64,000 bases of DNA from NCBI RefSeq assembly GCF_900105945.1, contig NZ_FNSO01000004.1, positions 2,604,001 to 2,668,000 of the forward strand. Reading direction: 5' to 3'. Positions 42,658 to 50,447 of this stretch are shown here, one piece after another; the stretch's first letter is position 1; every line of letters starts with the position of its first letter. The notes under the pieces were generated by a model. It saw only the letters and a list, made by a program, of their open reading frames with translations. It had not been told where the DNA came from and did no database searches. The DNA comes from Amycolatopsis tolypomycina. GTDB taxonomy: Bacteria; Actinomycetota; Actinomycetes; Mycobacteriales; Pseudonocardiaceae. Both the position numbers and the translations under genes were made by a program.

Positions 42658-42744
42658 TTCCATGGTCGTCGGCGGTTCCGGGTGGGTGCAGGGCGAAAAG
42701 TTCTCTTCCGAAGGGAACAACGTCGTCCTGAGCGGGGGAGGGAG

Positions 42745-42972
42745 TCACCGCGAGCCGGTGCGTTCCGCAGCGAATGGCGCGAGCAGCTCGCGCAGTTCGT
42801 CCGCCGTCAACCGGCTGTGGGGACGGCGTGGCTCGGACGGCGGGGCATCAGCGTGGTCCAGCCCGAGCATCGCCAGGAGCTCCGCCGCGTCGTCACCGTC
42901 GCGTGCGTGCCGCCGCACCGTGCGGCTGGCGCGCCTTCGCTCCTCCGGTGACGGACGGCCGGTCGCGGGCAT
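42745..42972 (-). CDS. Hypothetical 75-residue protein
   Basis: I do not recognise this charged, helical protein (MPATGRPSPEERRRASRTVR, DGDDAAELLAMLGLDHADA, LTADELRELLAPFAAER). It has a strong GGAAGGAG ribosome site and lies 27 bp downstream of the KOW-like gene, as last gene of the operon that starts at 44510. Confidence 0.65.
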   Translation of the reverse strand: MPATGRPSPEERRRASRTVRRHARDGDDAAELLAMLGLDHADAPPSEPRRPHSRLTADELRELLAPFAAERTGSR

Positions 42973-42999
42973 CGCGCTCCTTCCTCGAATACGGGCGGC

Positions 43000-43224
43000 T
43001 CACTCTTCCGGTCCCGACACGTCGAGCCGGTACCCGGGAACGAGCCGGGGGTGGCCCGGGGTGAACTCGACCCAGACCGAGCCCGGGCGGAGGTCAGGGG
43101 TCCGGCCGACCACGATGCCGGCTCGTCCGTCGAACCGGCCGCCGTGGACGCGCACGTGCAGGCCGCTGGGAAAACCGCCCGCGCGGGCGGGCCCGGGTTC
43201 GCGATCGTGGTGGAGGAATCCCAT
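43000..43224 (-). CDS. Small KOW/SH3-like protein, island family member 2
   Basis: The 74-residue protein is a close paralogue of the one at 30122 (both have PGPARxGGFPxGL, RFDGxxGxVV, PDLRPGS and RLVPGYRLDV). It starts 1 bp after the stop of the deazaflavin-type gene, so it is the third gene of the operon nitroreductase, deazaflavin-type oxidoreductase, KOW-like, hypothetical. That operon has a DevR-like box. Confidence 0.75.
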   Translation of the reverse strand: MGFLHHDREPGPARAGGFPSGLHVRVHGGRFDGRAGIVVGRTPDLRPGSVWVEFTPGHPRLVPGYRLDVSGPEE

Positions 43225-43225
43225 G

Positions 43226-43663
43226 TCACTTACCCTTCTCCGCGCTGACCGTCACCCGCAGGTAGCGGGCGATGCCGAAGCGGCACCAGGCTTGGGCGTA
43301 GGCGGGCGAAACCTGCGTGAAGGCCTCGGCCGCGTCGATGATCCGTGGCTCGGTCACCACGGAGGTGATCCCGCGCGAGCGGAGGTTCGCCGTCCCGGCG
43401 GCGAGGACGTTGCGCAGCCAGTCGACGTCGGTGCCGTACGGCAGGGGCACGACGAACCCGCCCGGCACGCGGCCGGCCACCACGGGTGTGGTGTAGGAGC
43501 GGCCCGACCTGCGCCCGACGTGCTCGAGTGCCGACGCGTACCAGTGCTTGCGGCCGGCGAGCAGGCACATGACCGGGTTGAGGACGTGCTTGTTGAACTG
43601 CCGCACCCGGTCCTTCGCCGGGTGACGCGGACGTGTTCCCCGCTCGTGGTCCTTTGTGGACAT
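43226..43663 (-). CDS. Deazaflavin (F420)-type nitroreductase-family protein
   Basis: The 145-residue protein is of the DUF385/Ddn-like split-barrel family: FNKHVLNPVMCLLAGRKHWY, LEHVGRRSGRSYTTPVVAGR, FVVPLPYGTDVDWLRNVLAA. Members use F420H2 as reductant. One base separates it from the Acg-type gene upstream, pointing to a joint redox function during hypoxia. It is a distant paralogue of the protein at 32644. Confidence 0.84.
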   Translation of the reverse strand: MSTKDHERGTRPRHPAKDRVRQFNKHVLNPVMCLLAGRKHWYASALEHVGRRSGRSYTTPVVAGRVPGGFVVPLPYGTDVDWLRNVLAAGTANLRSRGITSVVTEPRIIDAAEAFTQVSPAYAQAWCRFGIARYLRVTVSAEKGK

Positions 43664-43664
43664 C

Positions 43665-44510
43665 TCAGGCCTCCTCGCGCAGCAGGCGGTGGTGGTACTT
43701 GGGTGGCGCCTGGAGGGGCTCCAGGACGTGCCCCAGGCGGCGCCGCGGTGTCGGCGGCAGCGGTGCGGACCCGGGTGCTGCCCACCCGACCCGCACCAGG
43801 GCCTGGGGATACGCCGGCGTGGTGCGGGCGAACTCCTCCTGGGTGTCCCGCGAAGCGGTGAGTGGACAGGACGCGAGCCCGAGCGCGGTCGCGGAGAGCA
43901 GCACCGCGCTGGTCGCCTCTCCCGCGCGCAACAGGGCCATCCGGTCGTCGGACGCCGTGGCCACCACGAGCACTTCGCCGCCCGTTCCGAGAGCGGCCGG
44001 CCGGGTGAGAAGTGTGCCTGGCCGCCCGTCCATCCCGTGCCGGACCGACCCCGTCACCACCTCCAGCCGGGCGCCTTCGCGGGTTGCCGCGCGAGCCAGC
44101 GCGTCGAGGTGCGCGCGCGGCACCGGCCACACCGCGGGCGGACGCCGGTCGGTGCGGCGGCGGGGAATGGCGGCCGCCAGGGCGGTCGTTTCCTCCCTCG
44201 GGCGCCCGGCGGGGCGCGGGGTCACCACGGCCAGGTGCGCGGGATCGTCCGGGTCCGGCAGCCGCTGTACTTCGGCACTCCAGCCCAGGGCGGCGAAGGC
44301 CACCCGGACGTGGTGCAAGGCCGCGCCGCAGCCGAGGAGCACGTCCCGCTCACCCGGTGCCGGCAGCGGGCGGTCCTCGTCCGCGAAAAGGTGCAGGGTG
44401 CTGTACCCGATCCGCCAGCACCACGGCTGGGCGTTGCGGGCGGACGGGGCACGCAGCGCGAGGGCCACCGCGGACTCCACGGTGGCGGTGTCCGGGATTC
44501 GTCGCTCCAT
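43665..44510 (-). CDS. Acg-type nitroreductase-family protein, short form
   Basis: The 281-residue member of the Acg group has LALRAPSARNAQPWCWRI, DVLLGCGAALHHVRVAFAAL, PRRRTDRRPP and LLSATALGLASCPLTASRDT. It is about 50 residues shorter than the protein at 8825, mainly in the middle. It heads a four-gene operon under the DevR-like box at 44582. FMN binding is expected; catalytic activity is uncertain for the group. Confidence 0.85.
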   Translation of the reverse strand: MERRIPDTATVESAVALALRAPSARNAQPWCWRIGYSTLHLFADEDRPLPAPGERDVLLGCGAALHHVRVAFAALGWSAEVQRLPDPDDPAHLAVVTPRPAGRPREETTALAAAIPRRRTDRRPPAVWPVPRAHLDALARAATREGARLEVVTGSVRHGMDGRPGTLLTRPAALGTGGEVLVVATASDDRMALLRAGEATSAVLLSATALGLASCPLTASRDTQEEFARTTPAYPQALVRVGWAAPGSAPLPPTPRRRLGHVLEPLQAPPKYHHRLLREEA

Positions 44511-44581
44511 CGGTTCGCCTCCGGTTCCCACGGTGGCAGCGGGCCGTAGTGCGCCGGGAGAGCCGGAGGGCCTCACGTCCG

Positions 44582-44595
44582 GGGACTTCGGGTCA
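44582..44595. promoter_or_regulatory. DevR-like box before the second nitroreductase operon
   Basis: GGGAC-TTCG-GGTCA (TGACC-CGAA-GTCCC on the gene strand) is 72-85 bp before the start at 44510. Confidence 0.55.
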
Positions 44596-44638
44596 CCATG
44601 CCGCCGCGGTGGCCGGACGCCTTTGGTTCTCGAAGCCG

Positions 44639-44652
44639 GGGACTTCCGGACC
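44639..44652 (+). promoter_or_regulatory. DevR-like box before the hibernation-factor gene
   Basis: GGGAC-TTCC-GGACC is 36-49 bp before the ATG at 44688. Together with the box at 44582 it serves the divergent pair. Confidence 0.6.
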
Positions 44653-44687
44653 TGGGAGAGCGGCTGCGCGGTGAACACGATCAGGGT

Positions 44688-45035
44688 ATGAAGATCCGCA
44701 TCAACACCAGCAAGAACGTCCACGGCGGCGACGACCTGGCCCAGCGCCTCGCAGGCGAGTTCGGGACGGCACTGGCGAGGTTCGCCGGGGAGATCGAGAC
44801 CCTGCGGGTCCACGTCGGTGGCGACGCGAACCCCGGCAGCCGGCACCGGCGGTGCGTGCTCGAGGCGCACCCGGCCGGACAGGCACCGGTCGTCGTCATC
44901 CACCACGCGGAGACGGTGCTCGAAGCCTGCCAGGGTGCCGCGCACAAGCTGGAGAGCGTGCTCGAGACCAAGTACGGCCGGGCCCGGCACCGCAAGGGCG
45001 GGGACACCATCCGCCGGCCGCGGGTGACCAGCTGA
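44688..45035 (+). CDS. HPF/RaiA-type ribosome hibernation factor
   Basis: The 115-residue protein resembles the S30EA/sigma-54-modulation domain (MKIRINTSKNVHGGDDLAQR, IETLRVHVGGDANP, HHAETVLEACQGAAHKLESV). HPF proteins inactivate ribosomes by 100S formation or tRNA-site blocking; in mycobacteria the factor encoded by Rv0079 is DosR-controlled. The stop TGA is the three bases directly before the IS end at 45036, so the C-terminus may have been shortened or the stop created by the insertion. Confidence 0.78.
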   Translation: MKIRINTSKNVHGGDDLAQRLAGEFGTALARFAGEIETLRVHVGGDANPGSRHRRCVLEAHPAGQAPVVVIHHAETVLEACQGAAHKLESVLETKYGRARHRKGGDTIRRPRVTS

Positions 45036-45039
45036 TATG
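45031..45039. repeat. Junction sequence GCTGATATG, copy 1
   Basis: This 9-mer spans the left junction: GCTGA belongs to the flank and TATG to the element. The second copy is at 45162-45170 inside the element, and the sequence following both copies stays similar (GGGTTG, then TTG). Confidence 0.5.
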
Positions 45040-45044
45040 GAGGG

Positions 45045-45337
45045 GTTGTTTGTCAAGCGGGCAGGCTGAAGTTGGCCCGGTGTGGTGGGTCGTGCCTGGT
45101 CACAGGGGTGCCGGCGGGAGACTTCGGTGTGCGGGGCGGTGTCGGTCGACGCGCGGTCAAGGCTGATATGCGCGGGTTGGTTGCCGCATGACCGGGTGTT
45201 CGTCGGGAGTGTTCCGCGGCTCTAGGGTCGAGCGTCGCACCGTCCACTGGGCTGGTGTTGCTCATAGCTGTATCGCGGGTCGCTCCTCGCGCTGCCTGCG
45301 CATGCCGGTCTCCCGCCGGCGGGTTTTCGGGGGTGTG
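45045..45337 (-). ncRNA. Candidate bridge-RNA region of the IS element
   Basis: IS110-family recombinases are guided by a structured RNA encoded in a non-coding end; in IS1111 relatives this is downstream of the transposase. This 293-bp end has no convincing gene. It repeats the insertion-junction sequence GCTGATATG (45162-45170), as expected if an RNA loop pairs with the target or donor. No folding was computed, so this is an inference. Confidence 0.3.
45162..45170. repeat. Junction sequence GCTGATATG, copy 2
   Basis: The internal copy of the junction 9-mer is followed by CGCGGGTTGGTTG, resembling GAGGGGTTGTTTG after copy 1. It may be a guide loop of the bridge RNA or an older junction. Confidence 0.4.
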
Positions 45338-46438
45338 TCAGCCCGTGCCGGGTTCTGTGTCCGGTTCCATGGTGGCGAGGCTCCAGCACCAGCCGGCCAG
45401 TTCACGGGCGACGGCGACCGTGCTGATCGTGGAACGTTTGCTGCGAGCGTCCAACCGTGCCCAGCGGCGGTGCAGCCGCCGGTTGCCTGCCTCGGCCCGT
45501 GCCCGGGCCACCGCCGGCTGCCCGTCCTGGCGGCGGATCAGTTCCCGGCTGAGCCGGTAGCGTTTGCGGTGATGCCAGGCGGCCTCGACCAGCAACCGCC
45601 TGGCATGGCAGTTCCCGGTCTTGGTGATCGCTGCTTGGCAGCGGTGCTCACCGCTGGAGGACTCCGCGGGGACCAGACCGACGTAGGCGCCGATCGAGGC
45701 ACCGGTGAACCGCCGCCAGTCCCCGATCTCGGTCGCCAGGCCGAACGCGGTCAGCGTGCTCACCCCGCGCAGGCAGCCCAGCCGCCCCACCACCGCCGCG
45801 AACGGCGGTGCCGCGGCCAGCTCGGTGATCGCGGTGTCCAGCCGGGCCCGGCGGGCCTGCGTGACCAGCACCGCGTCATAGGCTTCCTCGAAGGCCGGCC
45901 GGACCCCGGCCCGGTCGAAGGCCAGCGACCGCAGCCAGACCTCGTGCGCCCCGGTCCACGCCGAGCCGTCATAAAGCAAACCTTGCCGCAGCAGCAACTT
46001 CGACAGCCGGTGCCGGGCCCGCATCAGATCCCCGCGGACATCCTCGCGCGCCCGCACCAGATCCCGCGCCGCTTCCTCGGCCTCACTCGGCACCCGCACC
46101 GCGGGCAGTTCCCCGATCCGCAGCAGCTGCGCCAGGCGCTCGGCGTCACGCCGGTCGGTCTTGACCCGGTCACCGGGCGGCCGTTCCAGCTTCGACGGCG
46201 CGACCACCACGCACCGGACCCCGGCCCGTTCCAGTGCCCGCGCCGGCCCGAACCCGGTCGGACCAGCTTCGTAGGTCACCGCCGCCGGAGCGGGCAGCGA
46301 ACACACCCACCCCACCACCGCCTCCGTCTCCGGCGACAGCCGCAGCGACCGGGCCTCCCCGGCCTCGTTGTCGATCGCGCAGGCCACCACCGACCGGGCG
46401 TGAACATCCAACCCGACACACGTACGCTCGATAAACAC
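45338..46438 (-). CDS. IS110-family transposase (DEDD plus serine C-terminal domain)
   Basis: The 366-residue recombinase starts with the DEDD RuvC-like domain (VGLDVHARSVVACAIDN; VKTDRRDAERLAQLL). It ends with the Transposase_20 domain (LRGVSTLTAFGLATEIGDW, GASIGAYVGLVPAESSSGEH), where the conserved Ser of SSSG is the second active residue, and TGNCHARRLLVEAAWHHR. Length and domain order are complete, so the element may be active. Confidence 0.92.
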   Translation of the reverse strand: MFIERTCVGLDVHARSVVACAIDNEAGEARSLRLSPETEAVVGWVCSLPAPAAVTYEAGPTGFGPARALERAGVRCVVVAPSKLERPPGDRVKTDRRDAERLAQLLRIGELPAVRVPSEAEEAARDLVRAREDVRGDLMRARHRLSKLLLRQGLLYDGSAWTGAHEVWLRSLAFDRAGVRPAFEEAYDAVLVTQARRARLDTAITELAAAPPFAAVVGRLGCLRGVSTLTAFGLATEIGDWRRFTGASIGAYVGLVPAESSSGEHRCQAAITKTGNCHARRLLVEAAWHHRKRYRLSRELIRRQDGQPAVARARAEAGNRRLHRRWARLDARSKRSTISTVAVARELAGWCWSLATMEPDTEPGTG

Positions 46439-46529
46439 CGGCGCCTCCCGTAAGTCGCGGCTCTACCACCACCAAGCGTGGCGGCAACCCGCGTCAACTT
46501 ACGAGCGAGGCGCCGGCCCTCCATACGGT

Positions 46530-46841
46530 CTAGTGGGCGCGCCGGTCACTGCGCGAGCGGGCGTAGCCGGGACCGTGGAAGACGCTCGCCGCGAGGAGGA
46601 TGCCGAACACGAACCCGAAGTCGTACCAGTGCCCGTCGTTGCGGACCTCGTAGACACCCACGTGGTCGTTGAACAGGGAGACCAGGAAGGTGATCGGGCA
46701 GATGAAGCCGTGCCACAGCCCGAGCCAGAAGCCGGGCCGGGCGGCGGCTTCCGCGTAGGTGTTCGCGGCCGGGGCGCAGGCGGCCAGTACCAGGACCAGC
46801 GCGACGACGAGGGCGGCGGAGGCCGCGCGACGGCGGTTCAC
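46530..46841 (-). CDS. Small lipoprotein-like membrane protein
   Basis: The 103-residue protein has a lipoprotein-type signal (ASAALVVALVLVLAACAPAA, lipobox LAAC), then GFWLGLWHGFICPITFLVSL and FGFVFGILLAASVFHG, two further hydrophobic segments. Similar small proteins are common in actinobacteria but unnamed. The GTG overlaps the stop of the PNPOx-like gene, making a two-gene operon. The IS element ends 4 bp beyond its stop. Confidence 0.72.
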   Translation of the reverse strand: MNRRRAASAALVVALVLVLAACAPAANTYAEAAARPGFWLGLWHGFICPITFLVSLFNDHVGVYEVRNDGHWYDFGFVFGILLAASVFHGPGYARSRSDRRAH

Positions 46842-47275
46842 AGCAGGCCCGATTCGGTCGCGTCGGTCGCGTCCGGCCGCAGGGCGATCCGCCGCCCGTC
46901 GATCCGGTCGAGGCTGATGCGCAGGAGGCGGTCCCGCGGCGGGGGAGCCCACGAACGCAGGCCGGGGCCGAACTGGGCCGCCACGGTGTCGACGTCGGTG
47001 ACCAGGGTGGCCACGCCGGTGACGATCACGCTCCAGCCGGTGTGGTCGCCGGCGTCGTAGGCGTCGGCCTCGAAAGTGACCGCCTGGCCGCCGATCCGGT
47101 CGGCCCAGGAGTTCCGGGCGGAGCGCAGCCATACGGCGTTGCCGGTGAAGGTGAAGTTCACCGGCCGGATCACCGGCCGCCCGTCGCGGACGAAGGCGAC
47201 CCGGCCGAGCGGGACCGACGCGAGCAGCGCCCGGCAACGGTCGTGGCTCAAGGCGTGGATCTGCGAAGTGCTCAT
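46838..47275 (-). CDS. Pyridoxamine 5'-phosphate-oxidase-like protein (Rv3129 type)
   Basis: The 145-residue split-barrel flavin or F420-binding protein has CRALLASVPLGRVAFVRDGRP, VIRPVNFTFTGNAVWL, VTFEADAYDAGDHTGWSV and IDGRRIALRP. The mycobacterial relative Rv3129 lies in the DosR regulon beside tgs1. A DevR-like box is 71-84 bp upstream. The likely role is a redox or cofactor-binding one. Confidence 0.85.
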   Translation of the reverse strand: MSTSQIHALSHDRCRALLASVPLGRVAFVRDGRPVIRPVNFTFTGNAVWLRSARNSWADRIGGQAVTFEADAYDAGDHTGWSVIVTGVATLVTDVDTVAAQFGPGLRSWAPPPRDRLLRISLDRIDGRRIALRPDATDATESGLL

Positions 47276-47345
47276 GGGCGGTGTCCTGGGGCCGGCGGAT
47301 TCGGGTGAACCAGCTCAGGCTGCGCCGGCGGCAGGGGTGACTCCA

Positions 47346-47359
47346 GGGGCCGAGGTCAC
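47346..47359. promoter_or_regulatory. DevR-like box before the PNPOx-like operon
   Basis: GGGGC-CGAG-GTCAC, or GTGAC-CTCG-GCCCC on the gene strand, is 71-84 bp before the start at 47275. A further half-site dyad, GGGACCGAAGTCC, lies at 47368-47380. Confidence 0.55.
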
Positions 47360-47379
47360 CGAGCGACGGGACCGAAGTC

Positions 47380-48030
47380 CACCGGTTCCGCTGGGATCGC
47401 TTCGGCCGGATCACCGAACTGAAGCCGCCGCCGGGGACCATCGGCGCCTCGGCGGCGGACATCGACGACACGGGGCTGGTCACGGGCACCGCCGATCTCC
47501 CTCCGGTGCCACCCGCGCGGTCGTTTGGGACGCGCGCGTTCCGTCTCGGTGCTGCCCGACCGCCCCGAGCAGGCCTCGTGCGACTGCCACAACACCGTGT
47601 ACTGGAACCGGTCCGGGCAGCTGACCGACCTCGGACTGCCGTTCGGCGCGAAGTCGACGACGTTCGGCGCCATGAACGAATCCGGGGTGATCGCCGGCAC
47701 CGCGGCGTTCGAGGCTCCGGGCTCGGTGACGCACGCGATCCGGTGGGACCGCAGGGACCGCCCCACCGACCTCGGTACGTTGCCCGGGGGCAGCTGGAGC
47801 ATGGCCGGCCGGATCAACGCACGCGGCGCGGTCGTCGGGGGAGCCGAGACCGCCGACCACGCGACCCACGCCGTGTACTGGGACCCGGCCGGACAGCCCA
47901 CGATCTGGGTGCCCTGCCCGGAGCCACCTGGAGTTCTCCCACCGACGTGAACGACCACGACGTGGTGGTCGGCTTCTCCCAGGACCCGCAGGCTTTCACC
48001 CGCCGCGCGGTCGCGTGGCGGCGCTGGTAA
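47380..48030 (+). pseudogene. HAF-repeat (propeller) protein remnant
   Basis: HAF-type repeats can be read only by changing frame at least three times: FRWDRFGRITELKPPPGTI, NTVYWNRSGQLTDLGLPFGA, HAIRWDRRDRPTDLGTLPGG, HAVYWDPAGQPTIWV and DHDVVVGFSQDPQAFTRRA. No start or signal peptide remains. Intact HAF proteins are extracellular propeller-like proteins. This copy is dead. Confidence 0.65.
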
Positions 48031-48035
48031 CCGGC

Positions 48036-49082
48036 TCAGCAGATCCGGGGCAGCTGCTCGCCGATCAGCATGTCGACGACTCGCGTCGAGCCGACGAGGG
48101 TGCGGGCGACGACGCGGGCCGGTCCGCCGGGCGGGCCGACCGTGCCGATCGCCCGCGCTTCGCGGCCGGCCGGGTCCGCGCGCATCGCCGCCAGCACGGC
48201 GTCGGCGGCCGCCGGGGCGACGAACGCGACCAGGCAGCCCTCGTTGGCCACGTGCAGGGGATCGAGACCCAGCAGCTCGCATGCGGAAGCCACCGCCGCC
48301 GGCACCGGAAGCCCGGGCTCGTCGATCTCCACCGTCACGTCCGAGCTTTCGGCGAGCTCGTTCAGCGCCGAGGCGAGACCACCGCGCGTCGGGTCGCGCA
48401 GCGCGTGGACCTCGTGGCCGCCCGCTTCGACCATTGCCGCGACGAGCCGGTGCAAGGGGCGGCTGTCGGAGCGGATGTCCGCTTCGAAGCCGAGGCCTTC
48501 GCGGACGCTGAGGATCGCGGTGCCGTGCGCGCCGATCGGGCCGGACAACAGCACGACGTCGCCGGGCACGCCGCCTGCGGCCGTGGGGGTCGCGGACGGC
48601 AGCCGCCTGCCGATGCCGGTGGTGGTGAGGTAGCAGCCGTCGGCGGCCCCGCGGCCGACCACCTTCGTGTCGCCGGTGACGACGCGGACGCCGCAGTCGC
48701 GTGCCGCGGCCGCCACCGAAGCCGTGATTTCGCGCAGCTCGGCGAGCGGCAGGCCTTCCTCGAGCACGTACGCCAGCGTCAGCGCGATCGGTCGCGCGCC
48801 GCGCATCGCGAGGTCGTTGACGGTGCCGTGAACCGCCAGCGAGCCGATGTCGCCGCCCGGGAAGAAGCGGGGCGTGACCACGAAGCCGTCCGTGCTGACG
48901 ACCAGGTCCCCGCCGATCAGCGCGGCGTCTTCGAGCGGGCCGGGCTCACCCAGCTCGCCGGTGATCACGGTGGCGAGCAGGTCGGCCATCAGCCGGCCGC
49001 CGGACCCGTGGCCGAGCAGGACGCGCTCGGTCTCGGCGCCGGGGAGCGGGCAGGTGAGCTGGTCGGGGTCGATGGTGGTCAT
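48036..49082 (-). CDS. hypE: Hydrogenase maturation protein HypE
   Basis: The 348-residue protein is of the AIR-synthase/PurM fold: [66 protein letters not shown]. It ends in PRIC, the C-terminal Cys that carries the carbamoyl group and dehydrates it to thiocyanate for the CN ligand of the NiFe site. It is the last gene of hypFCDE, overlapping hypD by ATGA. Confidence 0.95.
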   Translation of the reverse strand: MTTIDPDQLTCPLPGAETERVLLGHGSGGRLMADLLATVITGELGEPGPLEDAALIGGDLVVSTDGFVVTPRFFPGGDIGSLAVHGTVNDLAMRGARPIALTLAYVLEEGLPLAELREITASVAAAARDCGVRVVTGDTKVVGRGAADGCYLTTTGIGRRLPSATPTAAGGVPGDVVLLSGPIGAHGTAILSVREGLGFEADIRSDSRPLHRLVAAMVEAGGHEVHALRDPTRGGLASALNELAESSDVTVEIDEPGLPVPAAVASACELLGLDPLHVANEGCLVAFVAPAAADAVLAAMRADPAGREARAIGTVGPPGGPARVVARTLVGSTRVVDMLIGEQLPRIC

Positions 49083-50185
49083 CGTGCCTCCACAGTGGAC
49101 TTCCGGCGGCCCGCGTGGTGGAAGGCCGCGCACGTGCCTTCGGTGGACACCATCGGTGCGCCGAGCGGGGTGAGCGGGGTGCAGCGGGTGCCGTAGGCGG
49201 AGCAGTCGGTGGGGATCGCGGTGCCGCGCAGGATGCGGCCGGCGATGCAGTCCGGGTGTTCGGCGGCGGGGGTGCCGGGCGCGGGGAAGCGGGCTTCGGC
49301 GTCGAAGGCGGCGAACTCGGGAGTGAGCGCCAGCCCGCTCGCCGGGATGGGGCCGATGCCGCGCCACGTCCGCGTGGTCACCCGGAACACCCGCCGGACG
49401 GCCTGCTGCGCGGCGGTGTTGCCCTCCCGCCGGACGGCCCGCGCGTACTGGTTCTCCACCGCGGCCCGCCCGGATTCCAGCTGCTGCACCGCCATGACGA
49501 TGCCTTCGAGCAGGTCCAGTGGCTCGAACCCGGTGACCACGATGGGCACGCCGTAGCGCCGCGAGATCGGTTCGTACTCGGTCCAGCCCATGACCGCGCA
49601 CACGTGCCCGGCGGCGAGGAAGGCCTGCACCTGGCTGTCGGGGGCGTCCAGGATCGCCGTGATCGCGGGCGGCACCAGGACGTGGCTCACCAGCACGGAG
49701 AAGTTCTCGAGGCCGGTGGTTGCCGCGTGCAGCACGGCCATGGCGTTGGCCGGCGCGGTGGTCTCGAACCCGACGGCGAAGAAGACGACCTGCCGGTCCG
49801 GGTGCTCGCGGGCGATCCGGACCGCGTCCAGCGGGGTGTACACGACCCGTACGTCGCCGCCGCGGGCCTTCACCCCGAGCAGGTCCCCCGCGGTGCCGGG
49901 CACCCGGAGCATGTCGCCGTAGCTGGTGAAGATCACGCCGGGGCGGGCCGCGATGGCGACCGCGGCGTCGATCGTGGCCAGCGGGGTGACGCAGACCGGG
50001 CAGCCGGGTCCGTGGATCATCCGGACACCGGCCGGCAGCAGCTCGTCGATGCCCTGGCGGACCAGGGTGTGCGTCTGGCCGCCGCAGACCTCCATGATCG
50101 CCCACGGCCGGGTGGCCGTCGCCCGCAGCTCGGCCAGCAGCCGGCGGGCCAGGACGGGGTCGCGGTACTCGTCGAGGTACTTCAC
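49079..50185 (-). CDS. hypD: Hydrogenase maturation protein HypD
   Basis: The 368-residue protein has [49 protein letters not shown] and the C-terminal Fe-S cysteines ([26 protein letters not shown]). With HypC it holds the Fe(CN)2CO unit during assembly of the [NiFe] centre. The GTG overlaps the hypC stop. Confidence 0.95.
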   Translation of the reverse strand: MKYLDEYRDPVLARRLLAELRATATRPWAIMEVCGGQTHTLVRQGIDELLPAGVRMIHGPGCPVCVTPLATIDAAVAIAARPGVIFTSYGDMLRVPGTAGDLLGVKARGGDVRVVYTPLDAVRIAREHPDRQVVFFAVGFETTAPANAMAVLHAATTGLENFSVLVSHVLVPPAITAILDAPDSQVQAFLAAGHVCAVMGWTEYEPISRRYGVPIVVTGFEPLDLLEGIVMAVQQLESGRAAVENQYARAVRREGNTAAQQAVRRVFRVTTRTWRGIGPIPASGLALTPEFAAFDAEARFPAPGTPAAEHPDCIAGRILRGTAIPTDCSAYGTRCTPLTPLGAPMVSTEGTCAAFHHAGRRKSTVEAR

Positions 50186-50442
50186 GACGCGAACTCCGGC
50201 CCCAGCTCGCCCGCCAGTGCGTCGGGGATCGCGCGGAGCACGGCCAGCGTCCGGGCGGCTTCGGCCTCGTCGACCTGGCTGATCGCGAACCCGACGTGCA
50301 CGATCACGTAGTCGCCCACCTCGGCTTCGGGGGTGTAGGCGAGGCACACCGGCCGCCGCACACCGTCGAAGTCGACGGTGCCCATGAGCAGGGCCGGGCC
50401 GTCGGTCAGCGCGACGATCCGGCCGGGTACACCGAGGCACAC
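50182..50442 (-). CDS. hypC: Hydrogenase maturation chaperone HypC
   Basis: The 86-residue OB-fold chaperone has [35 protein letters not shown] and [15 protein letters not shown]. The GTG at 50442 was chosen because it places the essential Cys at position 2 (after the initiator, CLGVPG) and has GGGAGG at good distance; a GTG at 50451 lies inside that ribosome site. It starts 6 bp after the hypF stop codon. Confidence 0.92.
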   Translation of the reverse strand: MCLGVPGRIVALTDGPALLMGTVDFDGVRRPVCLAYTPEAEVGDYVIVHVGFAISQVDEAEAARTLAVLRAIPDALAGELGPEFAS

Positions 50443-50447
50443 CGGGC

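Larger units (their letters stand above)
45036..46525 (-). mobile_element. IS110-family element, IS1111-like
   Basis: The element is bounded by a perfect 9-bp inverted repeat, TATGGAGGG (45036-45044) and CCCTCCATA (46517-46525). It is about 1490 bp long, with one transposase gene and a 302-bp non-coding end downstream of the gene. Inverted repeats plus a long downstream end fit the IS1111 subgroup. No target duplication is seen, as expected for the family. It lies between the convergent hibernation-factor and lipoprotein genes. Confidence 0.82.

Noticed and set aside
45053..45265. A 70-codon frame inside the IS non-coding end
   Set aside because: No ribosome site or known accessory protein exists for this IS family; the region fits a guide-RNA end better.
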